The notes beneath the pieces were generated by a model. That model saw only the letters and a list, made by a program, of their open reading frames with translations. It made no database searches and was not told the DNA's origin. A stretch of 64,000 nt of DNA from Alphaproteobacteria bacterium (GTDB lineage Bacteria > Pseudomonadota > Alphaproteobacteria > Rhizobiales > Devosiaceae), in assembly GCA_018828145.1 (NCBI GenBank), contig JAHJWO010000007.1:1-64000 (forward strand), written 5' to 3'. The position numbers were made by a program, and so were the translations under genes. Below, piece by piece: positions 8,679 through 16,424 of the stretch; position 1 is the stretch's first letter; each line of letters begins with the position of its first letter.

Positions 8679-9121
8679 CAATTGCCGGAGAGCTCGTTTG
8701 TTTCGCGGAGGAAAGAGAGCGGGAAGCGATCAGCCCTGTTTGGGTGCGTGCGATCGAATACCCGCCTTTTCAAGGCCTACGAATACCCGCGTGGTCACCA
8801 TCGAGGCCCGTTACGCACACCACGCATGCGGAGGCGGTGGACGCCCTGCGCAAGCGTGACCGTATCGCCTACACATACTTGGTCAGTCGTCAAATGGACT
8901 AAGGCTTGAGGCACCTCTCGCAACCTGCCGACATCGGCAAATAGGCAGCCTGCTCGATCGCAGAAGTGGCCACCGATGATGGCAGCTTTTGAGCACTGCG
9001 GCGGGATTTGCGAAAGTCCGAAATGGGGTCGACTGTCGACTGGCCGGATTTGTGATCTGCGTTGCCCTTCGGCTTAGGGGTGGGAAGCGGACGGGCGGCT
9101 TTGGGGACCAAGTATCCGTTT
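8679..9121. other. Gene-poor gap with decayed coding trace and repeat copy
   Basis: No intact gene is visible. Around 8790-8900 two adjoining frames read like one interrupted peptide (VVTIEARYAHH, then THAEAVDALRKRDRIAY to a stop at 8898-8900), which may be a gene remnant. At 9014-9104 is the clearest copy of the intergenic repeat (GGGGTCGACTGTCGACTGGC, then GGGTGGGAAGCGGACG). Confidence 0.4.
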
Positions 9122-9150
9122 GTTGCCTTTCGCCGATGACGAAAGGCAAC
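9122..9150. repeat. Perfect 11-bp inverted repeat with 7-nt loop
   Basis: GTTGCCTTTCG and CGAAAGGCAAC flank CCGATGA. The repeat lies immediately upstream of a possible -35 element, so it may be an operator or the end of an upstream transcript. It has no T-tract on either side. Confidence 0.6.
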
Positions 9151-9151
9151 G

Positions 9152-9180
9152 TTGACGAGGCGCAGGTTCGGACCTAACAC
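9152..9180 (+). promoter_or_regulatory. Possible sigma-70 promoter for a structured leader RNA
   Basis: TTGACG (9152-9157), a 17-bp spacer and TAACAC (9175-9180) form a weak promoter-like pair. It would start RNA near 9187, just before the foldable segment ending at the 9279-9300 terminator. Support comes mainly from this position. Confidence 0.3.
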
Positions 9181-9186
9181 TTACAG

Positions 9187-9300
9187 CATGAAGATCGAGA
9201 TAAGCTCCGTTGTAGTAGGTGGGCGCATGGGCACGGCAGCGTAGCTGTCAGGCGAAAGCACCCATGCGCGGTCAATTCAGCCCCCAAGCGGGGCTTTTTT
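9187..9300 (+). ncRNA. Candidate structured leader or small RNA ending in a terminator
   Basis: A 9-bp outer stem, GCGCATGGG (9223-9231) with CCCATGCGC (9261-9269), encloses two hairpins: GGCAGC-GTA-GCTGTC (9235-9249) and GC-GAAA-GC (9252-9259), the latter with a GNRA loop. This forms a compact three-way junction. Nine bases later an intrinsic terminator follows (9279-9300), 37 nt before the start of the MFS gene. The arrangement is what a terminating riboswitch or a stand-alone sRNA would show. I do not recognise a known class, and the 5' end is inferred. Confidence 0.45.
9279..9300 (+). terminator. Intrinsic terminator upstream of the MFS gene
   Basis: AGCCCC and GGGGCT pair around CAAGC and run into TTTTTT. 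It is oriented towards the MFS gene and would end any transcript arriving from the left unless antitermination occurs. Confidence 0.8.
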
Positions 9301-9337
9301 ATTGCCCGTCCACTCTTCAACCTTAGCGGTCATCATC

Positions 9338-10531
9338 GTGCGAACTGCATCATCCAAACCTCGTCTTTCGACGCTGATCCTGTTGTCGGCACTCGCCATT
9401 CTACCGATCAACTTCTTTCTCCCGTCGCTGCCGGGCATGGCCACCGAGTTCGATGTCGCCTATGGGATCATGGGCCTTTCCTTGGCGGCCTACGCTGGGG
9501 TGTCGGCATGCCTTCAACTGGTTCTTGGTCCCCTTTCTGACCGGTTCGGTCGCCGCCCTGTGATCCTTTGGGCACTGGCGATTTTCATCGTGGCGACGAT
9601 CGGCTGCGCCATGGCGCCCGATGCGGGGACCTTCCTCGCCTGCCGAATGGTCCAGGCCATAATCGCCCCGATATATGCGGTGTCGCTTGCCGCGATCCGC
9701 GACACCACCAGCAGGGAGCAGGCAGCAGGTCAGTTTGGCTATTTGGCCATGGCGTGGGCCATAGCGCCTATGCTCGGCCCAACATTTGGTGGACTAATCG
9801 ATCAGGTGCTCGGTTGGAGATCCAGCTTCTACGTCCTGGCATTCTTCGGGGCTGCGGTTCTGGTCTTGTGCTGGACCGATCTGAACGAAACGAATCGCAC
9901 GCCATCGAGCACGATAGCCGAACAGTATCGGGCCTATCCTGAGCTCCTCGGCTCGAAGCGCTTCTGGGCGTATTGCGTCTGCATGGCCTTCTCGGTCGGC
10001 GCCTTCTACGCCTTCCTTGCCGGTGCCCCGCTGGCTGCCTCGGCTTTCGATCTGTCGCCAGCAATGCTCGGTCTTTATATGGGCTCGATCACAGGCGGTT
10101 TCATGGCCGGCAGCTTTCTAGCCGGGCGGCTCGCCGGCAGGTTGCCGGTGACCACAATGTTGGTTGTCGGACGGATTGTGGCCTGCGCCGGTCTTTTATT
10201 CGGCCTCGTCCTATACGCTGCCGGCATCGATCATGTGCTGGCATTGTTCGGGCCCTGCCTGTTCGTTGGCGTGTCGAACGGCCTTACGCAGCCGAGCGCC
10301 AGCGCTGGAGCGATTTCAGTTCGTTCGACACACACGGGAAGTGCCGCCGGTCTGGCCGGTGCGGTTACGGTCGCAGGGGCCTCCATCACGGCAGCGGTCA
10401 CGGGTGCGGTTTTAACGGTCGAGAATGCCCGGTCTGGCCTATTGTTCGTGATGCTGGCCTCTGCAGTTGTCGCTCTGGGCGCAGCCCTACTCGCCCGCCA
10501 TCTCGAAAGCACTGCGCCCAAAACACCATAA
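9338..10531 (+). CDS. MFS multidrug efflux transporter, Bcr/CflA-like
   Basis: The 397-residue inner-membrane protein has about 12 hydrophobic segments. It shows the MFS motif A loop GPLSDRFGRRPVILW after the second helix, and motif-C-like glycines in MLGPTFGGLIDQVLGWR. This is the drug/H+ antiporter pattern of Bcr/CflA proteins. The GTG at 9338 is preferred because the alternative TTG at 9302 overlaps the end of the terminator and adds a polar tail before the first helix. The Nudix gene follows 18 nt later, so the two are probably one operon. Substrate unknown. Confidence 0.82.
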   Translation: MRTASSKPRLSTLILLSALAILPINFFLPSLPGMATEFDVAYGIMGLSLAAYAGVSACLQLVLGPLSDRFGRRPVILWALAIFIVATIGCAMAPDAGTFLACRMVQAIIAPIYAVSLAAIRDTTSREQAAGQFGYLAMAWAIAPMLGPTFGGLIDQVLGWRSSFYVLAFFGAAVLVLCWTDLNETNRTPSSTIAEQYRAYPELLGSKRFWAYCVCMAFSVGAFYAFLAGAPLAASAFDLSPAMLGLYMGSITGGFMAGSFLAGRLAGRLPVTTMLVVGRIVACAGLLFGLVLYAAGIDHVLALFGPCLFVGVSNGLTQPSASAGAISVRSTHTGSAAGLAGAVTVAGASITAAVTGAVLTVENARSGLLFVMLASAVVALGAALLARHLESTAPKTP

Positions 10532-10549
10532 TCGAGGGAGAATGCGCCT

Positions 10550-10987
10550 ATGTCTGTCCAGTCCTCTGCACATCCTGTCGCTTCGGTGCTTGGCGTGGTT
10601 GTTCATGACCAAAACGTGCTTCTGGTTCGGCGGATCAATCCCCCTGATGCTGGAAAATGGGGCTATCCGGGCGGCTGGATTGATCCCGGCGAGACCATGG
10701 CGCAGGCGGCTGTCAGGGAGCTGTTCGAAGAAACCGAAGTGCGGGCAGAAGCTCGGTGTGTCTTCAACGCACTGGACGCATTCGACTACGATGACGAGGG
10801 GGCACTGCGCCGGCAATTCGTGATGGTCGCAGTGCTATGCGCCTGGGTTTCGGGAAGCCCCATCGCAGGAGATGATGCAACAGAGGCCGCATGGTTTCCA
10901 ATCGCGATGTTGCCGAGTTTAGAGAACGTCAGCGAGGACGTAGACACTCTGGCATTTCAAGCGCTCAAGCTATTGGGACCTGCGTAG
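10550..10987 (+). CDS. Nudix hydrolase
   Basis: The 145-residue protein carries a Nudix box, GGWIDPGETMAQAAVRELFEET, fitting G-x5-E-x7-REUxEE. The usual glycine after EE-x is replaced (TEV), a common variation. Nudix enzymes hydrolyse nucleoside diphosphates linked to another group, in the cytoplasm; the substrate cannot be assigned. The ATG at 10550 follows GAGGGAGAA. It lies 18 nt downstream of the MFS gene and is probably cotranscribed with it. Confidence 0.88.
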   Translation: MSVQSSAHPVASVLGVVVHDQNVLLVRRINPPDAGKWGYPGGWIDPGETMAQAAVRELFEETEVRAEARCVFNALDAFDYDDEGALRRQFVMVAVLCAWVSGSPIAGDDATEAAWFPIAMLPSLENVSEDVDTLAFQALKLLGPA

Positions 10988-11124
10988 GATGTCTGCTCTT
11001 GAGGAACAGAGAGATCGGCCCCAATGACCGGGTTGGGGTCGTCAGGTGCCCGGCGACCCTGGGTGGTAAGGGGACTGTCTGCAAATGGACGCGATCAGGT
11101 CAAGGCGGCCCTCCACTTCACGTC
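10988..11124. repeat. Intergenic stretch with a degenerate repeat copy
   Basis: GGGTTGGGGTCGTCAGGTGCCCGGCGACC near 11028-11060 belongs to the same loose repeat family as copies at 9.0, 12.8 and 13.8 kb. No gene is visible. Confidence 0.4.
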
Positions 11125-11739
11125 CTATACGGAGTTGACAACAAGGTCGGCGAAATACCCCACTGTCCCGGCCTCGATCCAAAGTCCGATACCGCCACGC
11201 TGTGCAGCCCCTAGTTTCAAATCGGTAACAACAAGGACGGGCTGAATCGAATTGTTGACAAATAGTCGAGCCGCCGAACCTGCCACTTCTACCCGCAGGT
11301 CAATCCACTCCTCCATTGGAACATCGACGTAGGTTTCGTACTTGCCAGGCTCCTCTGCGCGGAGCCGGGGGAAGGTGTAGTCTGGATAAGCGACATACTG
11401 CACCGTCCGGTTACGGCGAATTTGGTCGTCCACACGGCTGTTGGTGGGTCGCAGATAGATGCTCTCGAAGCGTTGCTGCGCGTCGATGCGGAAGGCCACG
11501 CCGATAAAGCCCCGCGCATAAGTAGGGGCATGGTCTGCCAGCACGCTGGCCACCGACAGCTCGATGATACCGTCTGAGAAGTCCACATCTCGCGACCAAG
11601 CCATGAAGTCGCGGTCGATCAGCGTCTCGCGTGAGGGGTCTTGGTTAGCCGAAATAGGCAGCGTCAACTCGACGGCTTCACGGCCCTTGTAGGTGGTATG
11701 GCGAAGCGCCACCGTGTTGAGGATCGGGGTGTCCAACAT
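11125..11739 (-). CDS. LamG/concanavalin-like jelly-roll domain protein
   Basis: The 204-residue protein looks like a single beta-sandwich of the LamG/DUF1080 kind. It contains FSDGIIELSVAS, GFIGVAFRID, a row of beta strands and VEVAGSAARLFVNNSIQPVLVV, then GGIGLWIEAGTVGYFADLVV at the C-terminus. There is no signal peptide, so it is probably cytoplasmic. Such domains bind or cleave carbohydrates, but no catalytic residues can be singled out. It is divergent from a LysR gene (118-nt gap), which suggests LysR control. A coding start at the ATG at 11739 fits the first predicted strand (ILNTVALRH). Confidence 0.65.
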   Translation of the reverse strand: MLDTPILNTVALRHTTYKGREAVELTLPISANQDPSRETLIDRDFMAWSRDVDFSDGIIELSVASVLADHAPTYARGFIGVAFRIDAQQRFESIYLRPTNSRVDDQIRRNRTVQYVAYPDYTFPRLRAEEPGKYETYVDVPMEEWIDLRVEVAGSAARLFVNNSIQPVLVVTDLKLGAAQRGGIGLWIEAGTVGYFADLVVNSV

Positions 11740-11857
11740 GGTTTGCGTCTCCAGTCTCTTCGTTTAGCCACCTGTCTTCAATGGCCGCAGGCTATTACCC
11801 TGCCCTGCAGTTGGGTATTGCGATACTGATTGTTTCAGACGTGCATGGTGGTTGGGA

Positions 11858-12799
11858 ATGACGGAACTGGTAGAACTCGAGACCTTCGTCGCCACGGCCA
11901 GACTGGGCAGCTTTGCCGCAGCCGCCCAACAACTCGGGGTTTCCGCTACAATGGTCGGACGGCGAATCCAGATGCTGGAGGCCCGCTATGGCGGACGCTT
12001 GCTCGAGCGCACCACCCGGGTTCACAAGCTCACCGTCTTTGGCACTCAATTCCTAGAACAGTCGCTCCGCATCCTTGAGGAACTGGCTGTGCTCGACGAG
12101 CTAGCCAGCCCGGCTAAGGCGCTGCAGGGCATCTTGCGCATTTCGGCGCCAACGACGCTTGGGGTGGCAACCATCGGACCGGCGATCGCGGAGTTTGCCA
12201 AGGCACACCCCGCACTCTCAGTGGAACTGTCTTTGTCGAACCGGCGCGTCGATCTGGTGTCGGAGGGTTACGATCTGGCGATCCGGGTGGGCGACCTGCC
12301 GTCCTCGGCCCTCGTCAGCCGGCGCATTGGCACTTGCCGTCTTACATGTTGCGCAGCGCCCTCATGGCTGGCGACCCACCACGCGCCGGCCACCCCGCTG
12401 GATCTCGCCAACGGCGGTTGCATCATCAACAGCAACTTCAACCCCGCCGATGTCTGGCGCTTCATGGACGCAGGCGGCAACGCGATTGTGGCGAAGGTGG
12501 CGGGGAACCTGCAGATGGACAGCGACGAAGCGCAGCGCAGCGTGGCCAAACAGGGGGGCGGTATCGCATATCTGCCGCTCGATCTGGTGCGGACGGATAT
12601 TGCCGATGGTAGTCTCGTCCAGCTTCTGAAGGACTTTGGCACGGATTCAATGCCGATCCATGCCCTATATCCATCCCGACGCCAGCTCCCGAAGCGAGTT
12701 AGCGGCGCGATCGAAGCGATCACCACCTCGTTGCGAGCCGGTGAGCCCGCCATGTATGGGATGTCTGCTAGCAGCGACACATCAAGGCACTTTGAGTGA
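11858..12799 (+). CDS. LysR family transcriptional regulator
   Basis: The 313-residue protein has an N-terminal winged helix-turn-helix (LETFVATARLGSFAAAAQQLGVSATMVGRRIQMLEA), LLERTTRVHKLT, and then a LysR substrate-binding domain (LRISAPTTLG to SGAIEAITT). This is the typical 300-residue layout of the LTTR branch that binds DNA as VSATMVGRRI. The ATG at 11858 is preferred over the TTG at 11852. It probably controls the divergent LamG-like gene and perhaps itself from the 118-nt shared region. The inducer is unknown. The C-terminal 20 residues are low in conserved features. Confidence 0.88.
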   Translation: MTELVELETFVATARLGSFAAAAQQLGVSATMVGRRIQMLEARYGGRLLERTTRVHKLTVFGTQFLEQSLRILEELAVLDELASPAKALQGILRISAPTTLGVATIGPAIAEFAKAHPALSVELSLSNRRVDLVSEGYDLAIRVGDLPSSALVSRRIGTCRLTCCAAPSWLATHHAPATPLDLANGGCIINSNFNPADVWRFMDAGGNAIVAKVAGNLQMDSDEAQRSVAKQGGGIAYLPLDLVRTDIADGSLVQLLKDFGTDSMPIHALYPSRRQLPKRVSGAIEAITTSLRAGEPAMYGMSASSDTSRHFE

Positions 12800-13151
12800 C
12801 CGAAACGGGGTCGACTGCCGACAGGCGTCTTAGGGGTCGCTAGCGGAAGGGTAGTTTTTGGAAACGAATGGGGGATAGCTGACATCCGCCACTGGCCCGG
12901 CCGGGACGCATAGTAAGTTTCGGCCACTGCCGCCACCGTTCCCGTTGCCGCCACCGTCGCCGTTGCTGCCACCGTTCCCGCAGCCCTTGTCGACCAGCTT
13001 GAAGGCCATGCGCGAGACTAAAGGATTTGCAAAGGCGCCCCAGTTTACCTTTTCTGCAGATTCTAGCCTCTTTCCGGTCGCAATGTTGTTTCGTACGCAG
13101 TTTCACTGGCTTAGATAAACTGAACCATTTTCCACTCGGCAAGGAAACTAA
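12800..13151. other. Gap with repeat copy and a Gly/Asn-rich low-complexity tract
   Basis: A repeat copy (GGGGTCGACTGCCGACAGGC) lies at 12808-12827. At 12920-12985 the minus strand reads as GGN/GNGGG repeats; a 59-codon frame on that strand (13009-12830) spans it, but it has no ribosome-binding site. I see no well-supported gene. Confidence 0.4.
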
Positions 13152-13352
13152 GTGACTAAGACCTACCGCGGCGTGCAGATCTCGATAGAAGTCAACGGCT
13201 CGCTTCGCGCATCGCTGCTTGATGAACGCACCCAGGTGACGTACCCAACCACCGTTACCGCCTCACGGGCCGAGGGCGTTGCAGTTTGCTTTTCCCGGGC
13301 GAAACAACTGATCGACCGATATCGTGTCGGGATGGAGAAGTTGGCGTCGTAG
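13152..13352 (+). CDS. Small hypothetical protein, 66 aa
   Basis: The reading begins at GTG after AAGGAAACTAA. It gives a compact mixed alpha/beta-like peptide: TYRGVQISIEVNGSLRASLLDE, then a charged C-terminal helix FSRAKQLIDRYRVGMEKL. Composition is protein-like and unlike the neighbouring repeats. I recognise no family. It lies 70 nt before the tRNA-Cys-like gene on the other strand. Confidence 0.45.
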   Translation: MTKTYRGVQISIEVNGSLRASLLDERTQVTYPTTVTASRAEGVAVCFSRAKQLIDRYRVGMEKLAS

Positions 13353-13422
13353 GAACGTCAGCTTACGATAAAGGTCAGCGTCCCATTGGGCCGACTGTCC
13401 GCCAGGCCCCGCCGAGGTGAGA

Positions 13423-13496
13423 TGGAGGCCCGGGCTGGAATTGAACCAGCATGACAGCAGTTGCAGTGCTGTGCGTATTCTTTCCGCCACCGGGCC
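13423..13496 (-). tRNA. tRNA-Cys(GCA)-like gene with an atypical D-arm
   Basis: The minus strand folds into a full cloverleaf of 74 nt with encoded CCA. The acceptor stem is GGCCCGG/CCGGGCC, the anticodon stem CAGCA/TGCTG with loop CTGCAAC (anticodon GCA), and the T-arm GCTGG-TTCAATT-CCAGC. The discriminator is U73, a cysteine identity element. The D-arm is odd: a 3-bp stem GCG/CGC with loop GAAAGAATA, lacking the conserved GG at positions 18-19 that docks with the T-loop. It lies in a gene-poor accessory stretch, so it may be an extra, laterally acquired tRNA-Cys or a decaying one. Confidence 0.7.
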
Positions 13497-14071
13497 ACGC
13501 CTCACTGATCGCTTGTGAGTCCATCTTTTTCAACTTCGTTTGGCAATGGCGGTTAATAGCGTGTGGTCACCAGTTGTATGCGGCGATCAGCAGTAGCGTC
13601 CTCATATAGTCACAGGGCCGGCGCCATTCTGGTGCCCCGTAACGTAGGGATCCACCTCGTTGCAGACGCCTCGCACAACGGAGTGGACTTCCCGCCTTTA
13701 GGAACTCGCCGGAAGTGAATGGACTGCCGAGGCGCAAAGACGAAATCCGCCTTGAGCGTCGAATGGCCGCTTTCGGGCACAGGCGGTGTTGGCTCGAACG
13801 TCCGAGTTGGGGTCGGCAGCCGACTGGCGGCTGTCGGGCATTCTCCACTGAAAACATAATGCCTATTCGCTTATGAATCGCTTGCTCGACATCAAATTGA
13901 GGGCTTGGCATCAGCCTGGGCGCCAACTAGCTCTTTCAGATCCTGGGAGCCGGACCTGAAGGTCCGACTCTCAAATTGCGGTCCAATCGACTCACGACTT
14001 TTGGTCGATGCCCGGATTCCGGGGGGTAAACCGACTCAACATTTTTTGGTCGCATCACTGGGCAAAGGCGG
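13497..14071. other. Gap of 575 bp between two tRNA genes; repeat copies only
   Basis: No credible gene is seen. A clear repeat copy (GTTGGGGTCGGCAGCCGACTGGC) lies near 13806-13828, preceded by AATGGCCGCTTTCGGG-like sequence at about 13759-13776. The open frame on the minus strand through 13567-13926 is repeat-derived. Confidence 0.4.
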
Positions 14072-14147
14072 TGGTGGGCCCACCAGGACTCGAACCTGGA
14101 ACCAGACCGTTATGAGCGGTCGGCTCTAACCATTGAGCTATAGGCCC
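14072..14147 (-). tRNA. tRNA-Ile2 (anticodon CAU)
   Basis: The 76-nt minus-strand cloverleaf includes CCA. The acceptor stem is GGGCCTA/TGGGCCC, the D-arm AGCTCAATGGTTAGAGC, the anticodon stem GACCG/CGGTC with loop CTCATAA, and the T-arm CCAGG-TTCGAGT-CCTGG. A CAU anticodon in this sequence context (CTCATAA loop, A73) marks the isoleucine tRNA whose C34 is converted to lysidine for AUA reading. It is not an initiator: the acceptor begins with a normal G-C pair and the anticodon stem lacks three consecutive G-C pairs. Confidence 0.9.
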
Positions 14148-14667
14148 CCATCTGCCTCATAGGGAGGGTGGCGCGGGCTGGCAAGAGAGAAGTGGCTTCC
14201 CCTCGTCCCCGGCCACTGCCATGCACGTCGGCGCGCCTACCGCGCAATGGGAGCCCTTGGGGCCCCCTCGCCCGTCCGTCCGCGGCCGGTCATTGTGATC
14301 GAATCGCGCCACATTCTGCCACGATTGGACCTGTTCCACCGCTATTATGCCCGCCCCTGGCCGGGCATCCTCATTTTTATCCCACCCCACCGGCGCCGAA
14401 TCTCGCGGGAAAGTGAACAGCTTAGCCCGCGCCGGATTGCGCCGGGCCCGACAAAATCCACAAGCTCGGCCACGCCTCACAAATTGGCCGCGTTTCCCCG
14501 ATTATCTGCACATTCCACCGTGAGACATAATCACGGCTCGCCAGGCTGCGCATTGGTGACGAAGAACACCTCGTCATCTCTTGGGCCCGGTGTTTGTATA
14601 TTTGCGTTATCAACCACCAATGTTCACAGTCCGCTGCCATTTGTTTGGTCGCGTCGCACCTGCACGC
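14148..14667. other. Gap of 520 bp, nothing recognised
   Basis: The stretch upstream of the frameshifted membrane gene shows no gene with coding character and no clear structured element. It may hold the promoter of tRNA-Ile2 (minus strand) and of the membrane gene. Confidence 0.4.
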
Positions 14668-14679
14668 ATGGAAACACAG

Positions 14680-15344
14680 ATGACCCTGACATCTCTTCTT
14701 GCCGAACCCACCTTCCTCAAGGGTGGCATTCGGATTGTACACTTCATCGGCCTGGCCTTGGGCCTCGGCACCGCAACCTTTCTCGATCTCATGATGCTTC
14801 GCTTCATGGTGCTGGCCAAAATCCGCCGGTCCCACGCCGAAGCCTTCGAATTCGGCACCAAGGTGGTGACGGCCTCGTCATGCTCTGGATCAGTGGCCTG
14901 GCCTTCCTGGCCTATTACTGGGCGTTCGACCCTGAAAAGCTCGCCAATCCCAAGATCTGGGCCAAGGTCAGCGTGGTCGGCGTGCTGACGGTCAACGCCG
15001 TCTTCCTGCACAAGGTCGTCCTGCCCGTTGTCGAGCAGCAGGTGTCCCGCACCCTGTTTGGCGGTCTCAGCGCCTATCAGCGCATTCTGATGGTCGTCGG
15101 CGGCACCACCTCGGTCACCAGCTGGTATGTGCCGGTTGCCCTGGGTGCCATCCCCCAGTTCAACAACAGCCTGCCCGCCGATCAGCTCTGGGCCATGTTC
15201 TGCGCCCTGCTTATCGCCAACAATGCCCTCGCTATCCTGGCCTTCTTCGGCATTTCTAGTGTCGCCGCCAAACGGGCCCGGAACCGCGCTGCGCCCCAGC
15301 ACAACGACGATGCCGCAACCAAGGGCTCGCCCTTCCCCGCCTGA
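14680..15344 (+). pseudogene. Membrane protein gene interrupted by a -1 frameshift near 14868
   Basis: Two frames together give one sensible polytopic membrane protein of about 220 residues. The first frame reads MTLTSLLAEPTFLKGGIRIVH to FEFGTKVV. The second continues GLVMLWISGLAFLAYYW, WAKVSVVGVLTVNAVFLHKVV, TSVTSWYVPVALGAI and ALLIANNALAILAFFGISSV, ending AATKGSPFPA at 15344. The junction is at 14862-14870, where GTGGTGAC would need one more G. About five hydrophobic segments are visible, but no named family is recalled. The cause is a real single-base deletion or a sequence error. A start at 14668 (METQ) is also possible. Confidence 0.7.
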
Positions 15345-15455
15345 CCTCGTGCGCTCAGCGATTTTTGTTCGAGTATCGCCCGCTCCGCTATATAGCATGC
15401 CTGTGACGAGGCATTATGCCCTGCGGCCCCCCGGCCGCTTGCAGCGGAGCGGGTC

Positions 15456-16211
15456 ATGCGCGAAGGCGACATCATCAATGGACTGGTCAAGGGCCTGTCG
15501 GTCATCGAGTGTTTCGATGAGGAACATGCCAGCCAGTCCATCACCGATGTGGCCAATCGCACCGGCCTTGAGCGGGCCACGGCCCGCCGCTGCCTGCTCA
15601 CCCTCACCCATCTCGGCTACGCCTCCTATGATGGCAAGTTCTTCCGCCTCACCCCGCGCGTGCTCAATCTGGGCCATTCCTATCTGGCGGCTACGCCGCT
15701 GCCCCGGCTGATCCAGCCTTTCCTCGAAGACCTCTCGGCCCAGATCAACGAGAGCTCCTCGGCCGCGATTCTCGACAATACCGAGATCCTCTATATCGCC
15801 CGCGCCTCCTACCGCCGGGTCATGTCGATCAATCTGGGCGCCGGTGCACGCCTGCCGGCCTATTGCACCTCGATGGGCCGCATCCTGCTCGCCGCCATTC
15901 CCCCCAATGCGGCGCGCGACATCCTCAACCGCTCCGAGCTGGTTGCCTATACGGCCAAGACCAAGGCCGACCTGCCCTCGCTCACCACCGAGCTGGCCGT
16001 CGTCGCCGCCCAGGGCTTTGCCGTGATCGATGAGGAGCTCGAACTGGGCCTCTGCTCCATCGCCGTGCCGCTCTTCAATGCGCAGGGCCAGACCGTGGCC
16101 GCGCTCAATGTCGGCGCCCATTCCGCCCGCGCCTCCACCTCGCACATGATCGCCAATTTCCTGCCCCTGATGCGCAAGATCCAGGCCGAAGTCCGCCCCC
16201 TGCTGCGCTAG
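15456..16211 (+). CDS. IclR family regulator, PcaR/PobR-like
   Basis: The 251-residue protein has an N-terminal winged helix (IINGLVKGLSVIECF, SITDVANRTGLERATARRCLLTL) and a C-terminal IclR effector domain (SSSAAILDNTEILYIARA, LPAYCTSMGRILLAA, VIDEELELGLCSIAVPL). These features match the PcaR/PcaU/PobR group, which regulates protocatechuate and beta-ketoadipate catabolism. The ATG at 15456 follows GCGGAGCGGG. No pca gene is adjacent; pobA, which makes protocatechuate, lies 10.7 kb downstream. So the regulator may act in trans. Subfamily assignment is fairly sure; the target genes are inferred. Confidence 0.82.
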   Translation: MREGDIINGLVKGLSVIECFDEEHASQSITDVANRTGLERATARRCLLTLTHLGYASYDGKFFRLTPRVLNLGHSYLAATPLPRLIQPFLEDLSAQINESSSAAILDNTEILYIARASYRRVMSINLGAGARLPAYCTSMGRILLAAIPPNAARDILNRSELVAYTAKTKADLPSLTTELAVVAAQGFAVIDEELELGLCSIAVPLFNAQGQTVAALNVGAHSARASTSHMIANFLPLMRKIQAEVRPLLR

Positions 16212-16249
16212 TGGGCGTGGCACGATTGCGCCCCAGGAGTGGATAGAAA

Positions 16250-16270
16250 CCTCCCCCTTGATGGGGGAGG
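16250..16270. repeat. GC-rich palindrome, CCTCCCCC/GGGGGAGG family
   Basis: Arms CCTCCCCC and GGGGGAGG flank TTGAT, followed by TAGGAGGGGGTGGG. The same element recurs at 22069, 22866, 22936, 23028 and (variant) 25908, always between genes. It could serve as a bidirectional transcription or stability hairpin. Confidence 0.85.
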
Positions 16271-16424
16271 TAGGAGGGGGTGGGTGCGCCGAGCCCCGGA
16301 CACGCGGCGACAGACCTCGCCACGGGCCGAATACCCTCCCGAGCGAACCACCCGCAGCCATGGCATCACTGTCACAAAGCCCGGTTAGACTGCCGCTGGT
16401 CTCGTCGCGCGGACTCACCTCGCT

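Noticed and set aside
13567-13926. 119-codon minus-strand frame between the tRNA genes
   Set aside because: It runs through repeat copies and has no protein-like features or ribosome-binding site.
14247-14679. N-terminal part of the plus-strand frame before the membrane protein
   Set aside because: The text is Pro/Arg/Ser-rich, overlaps the other frame and has no start or domain; only the part after about 14868 belongs to the split gene.
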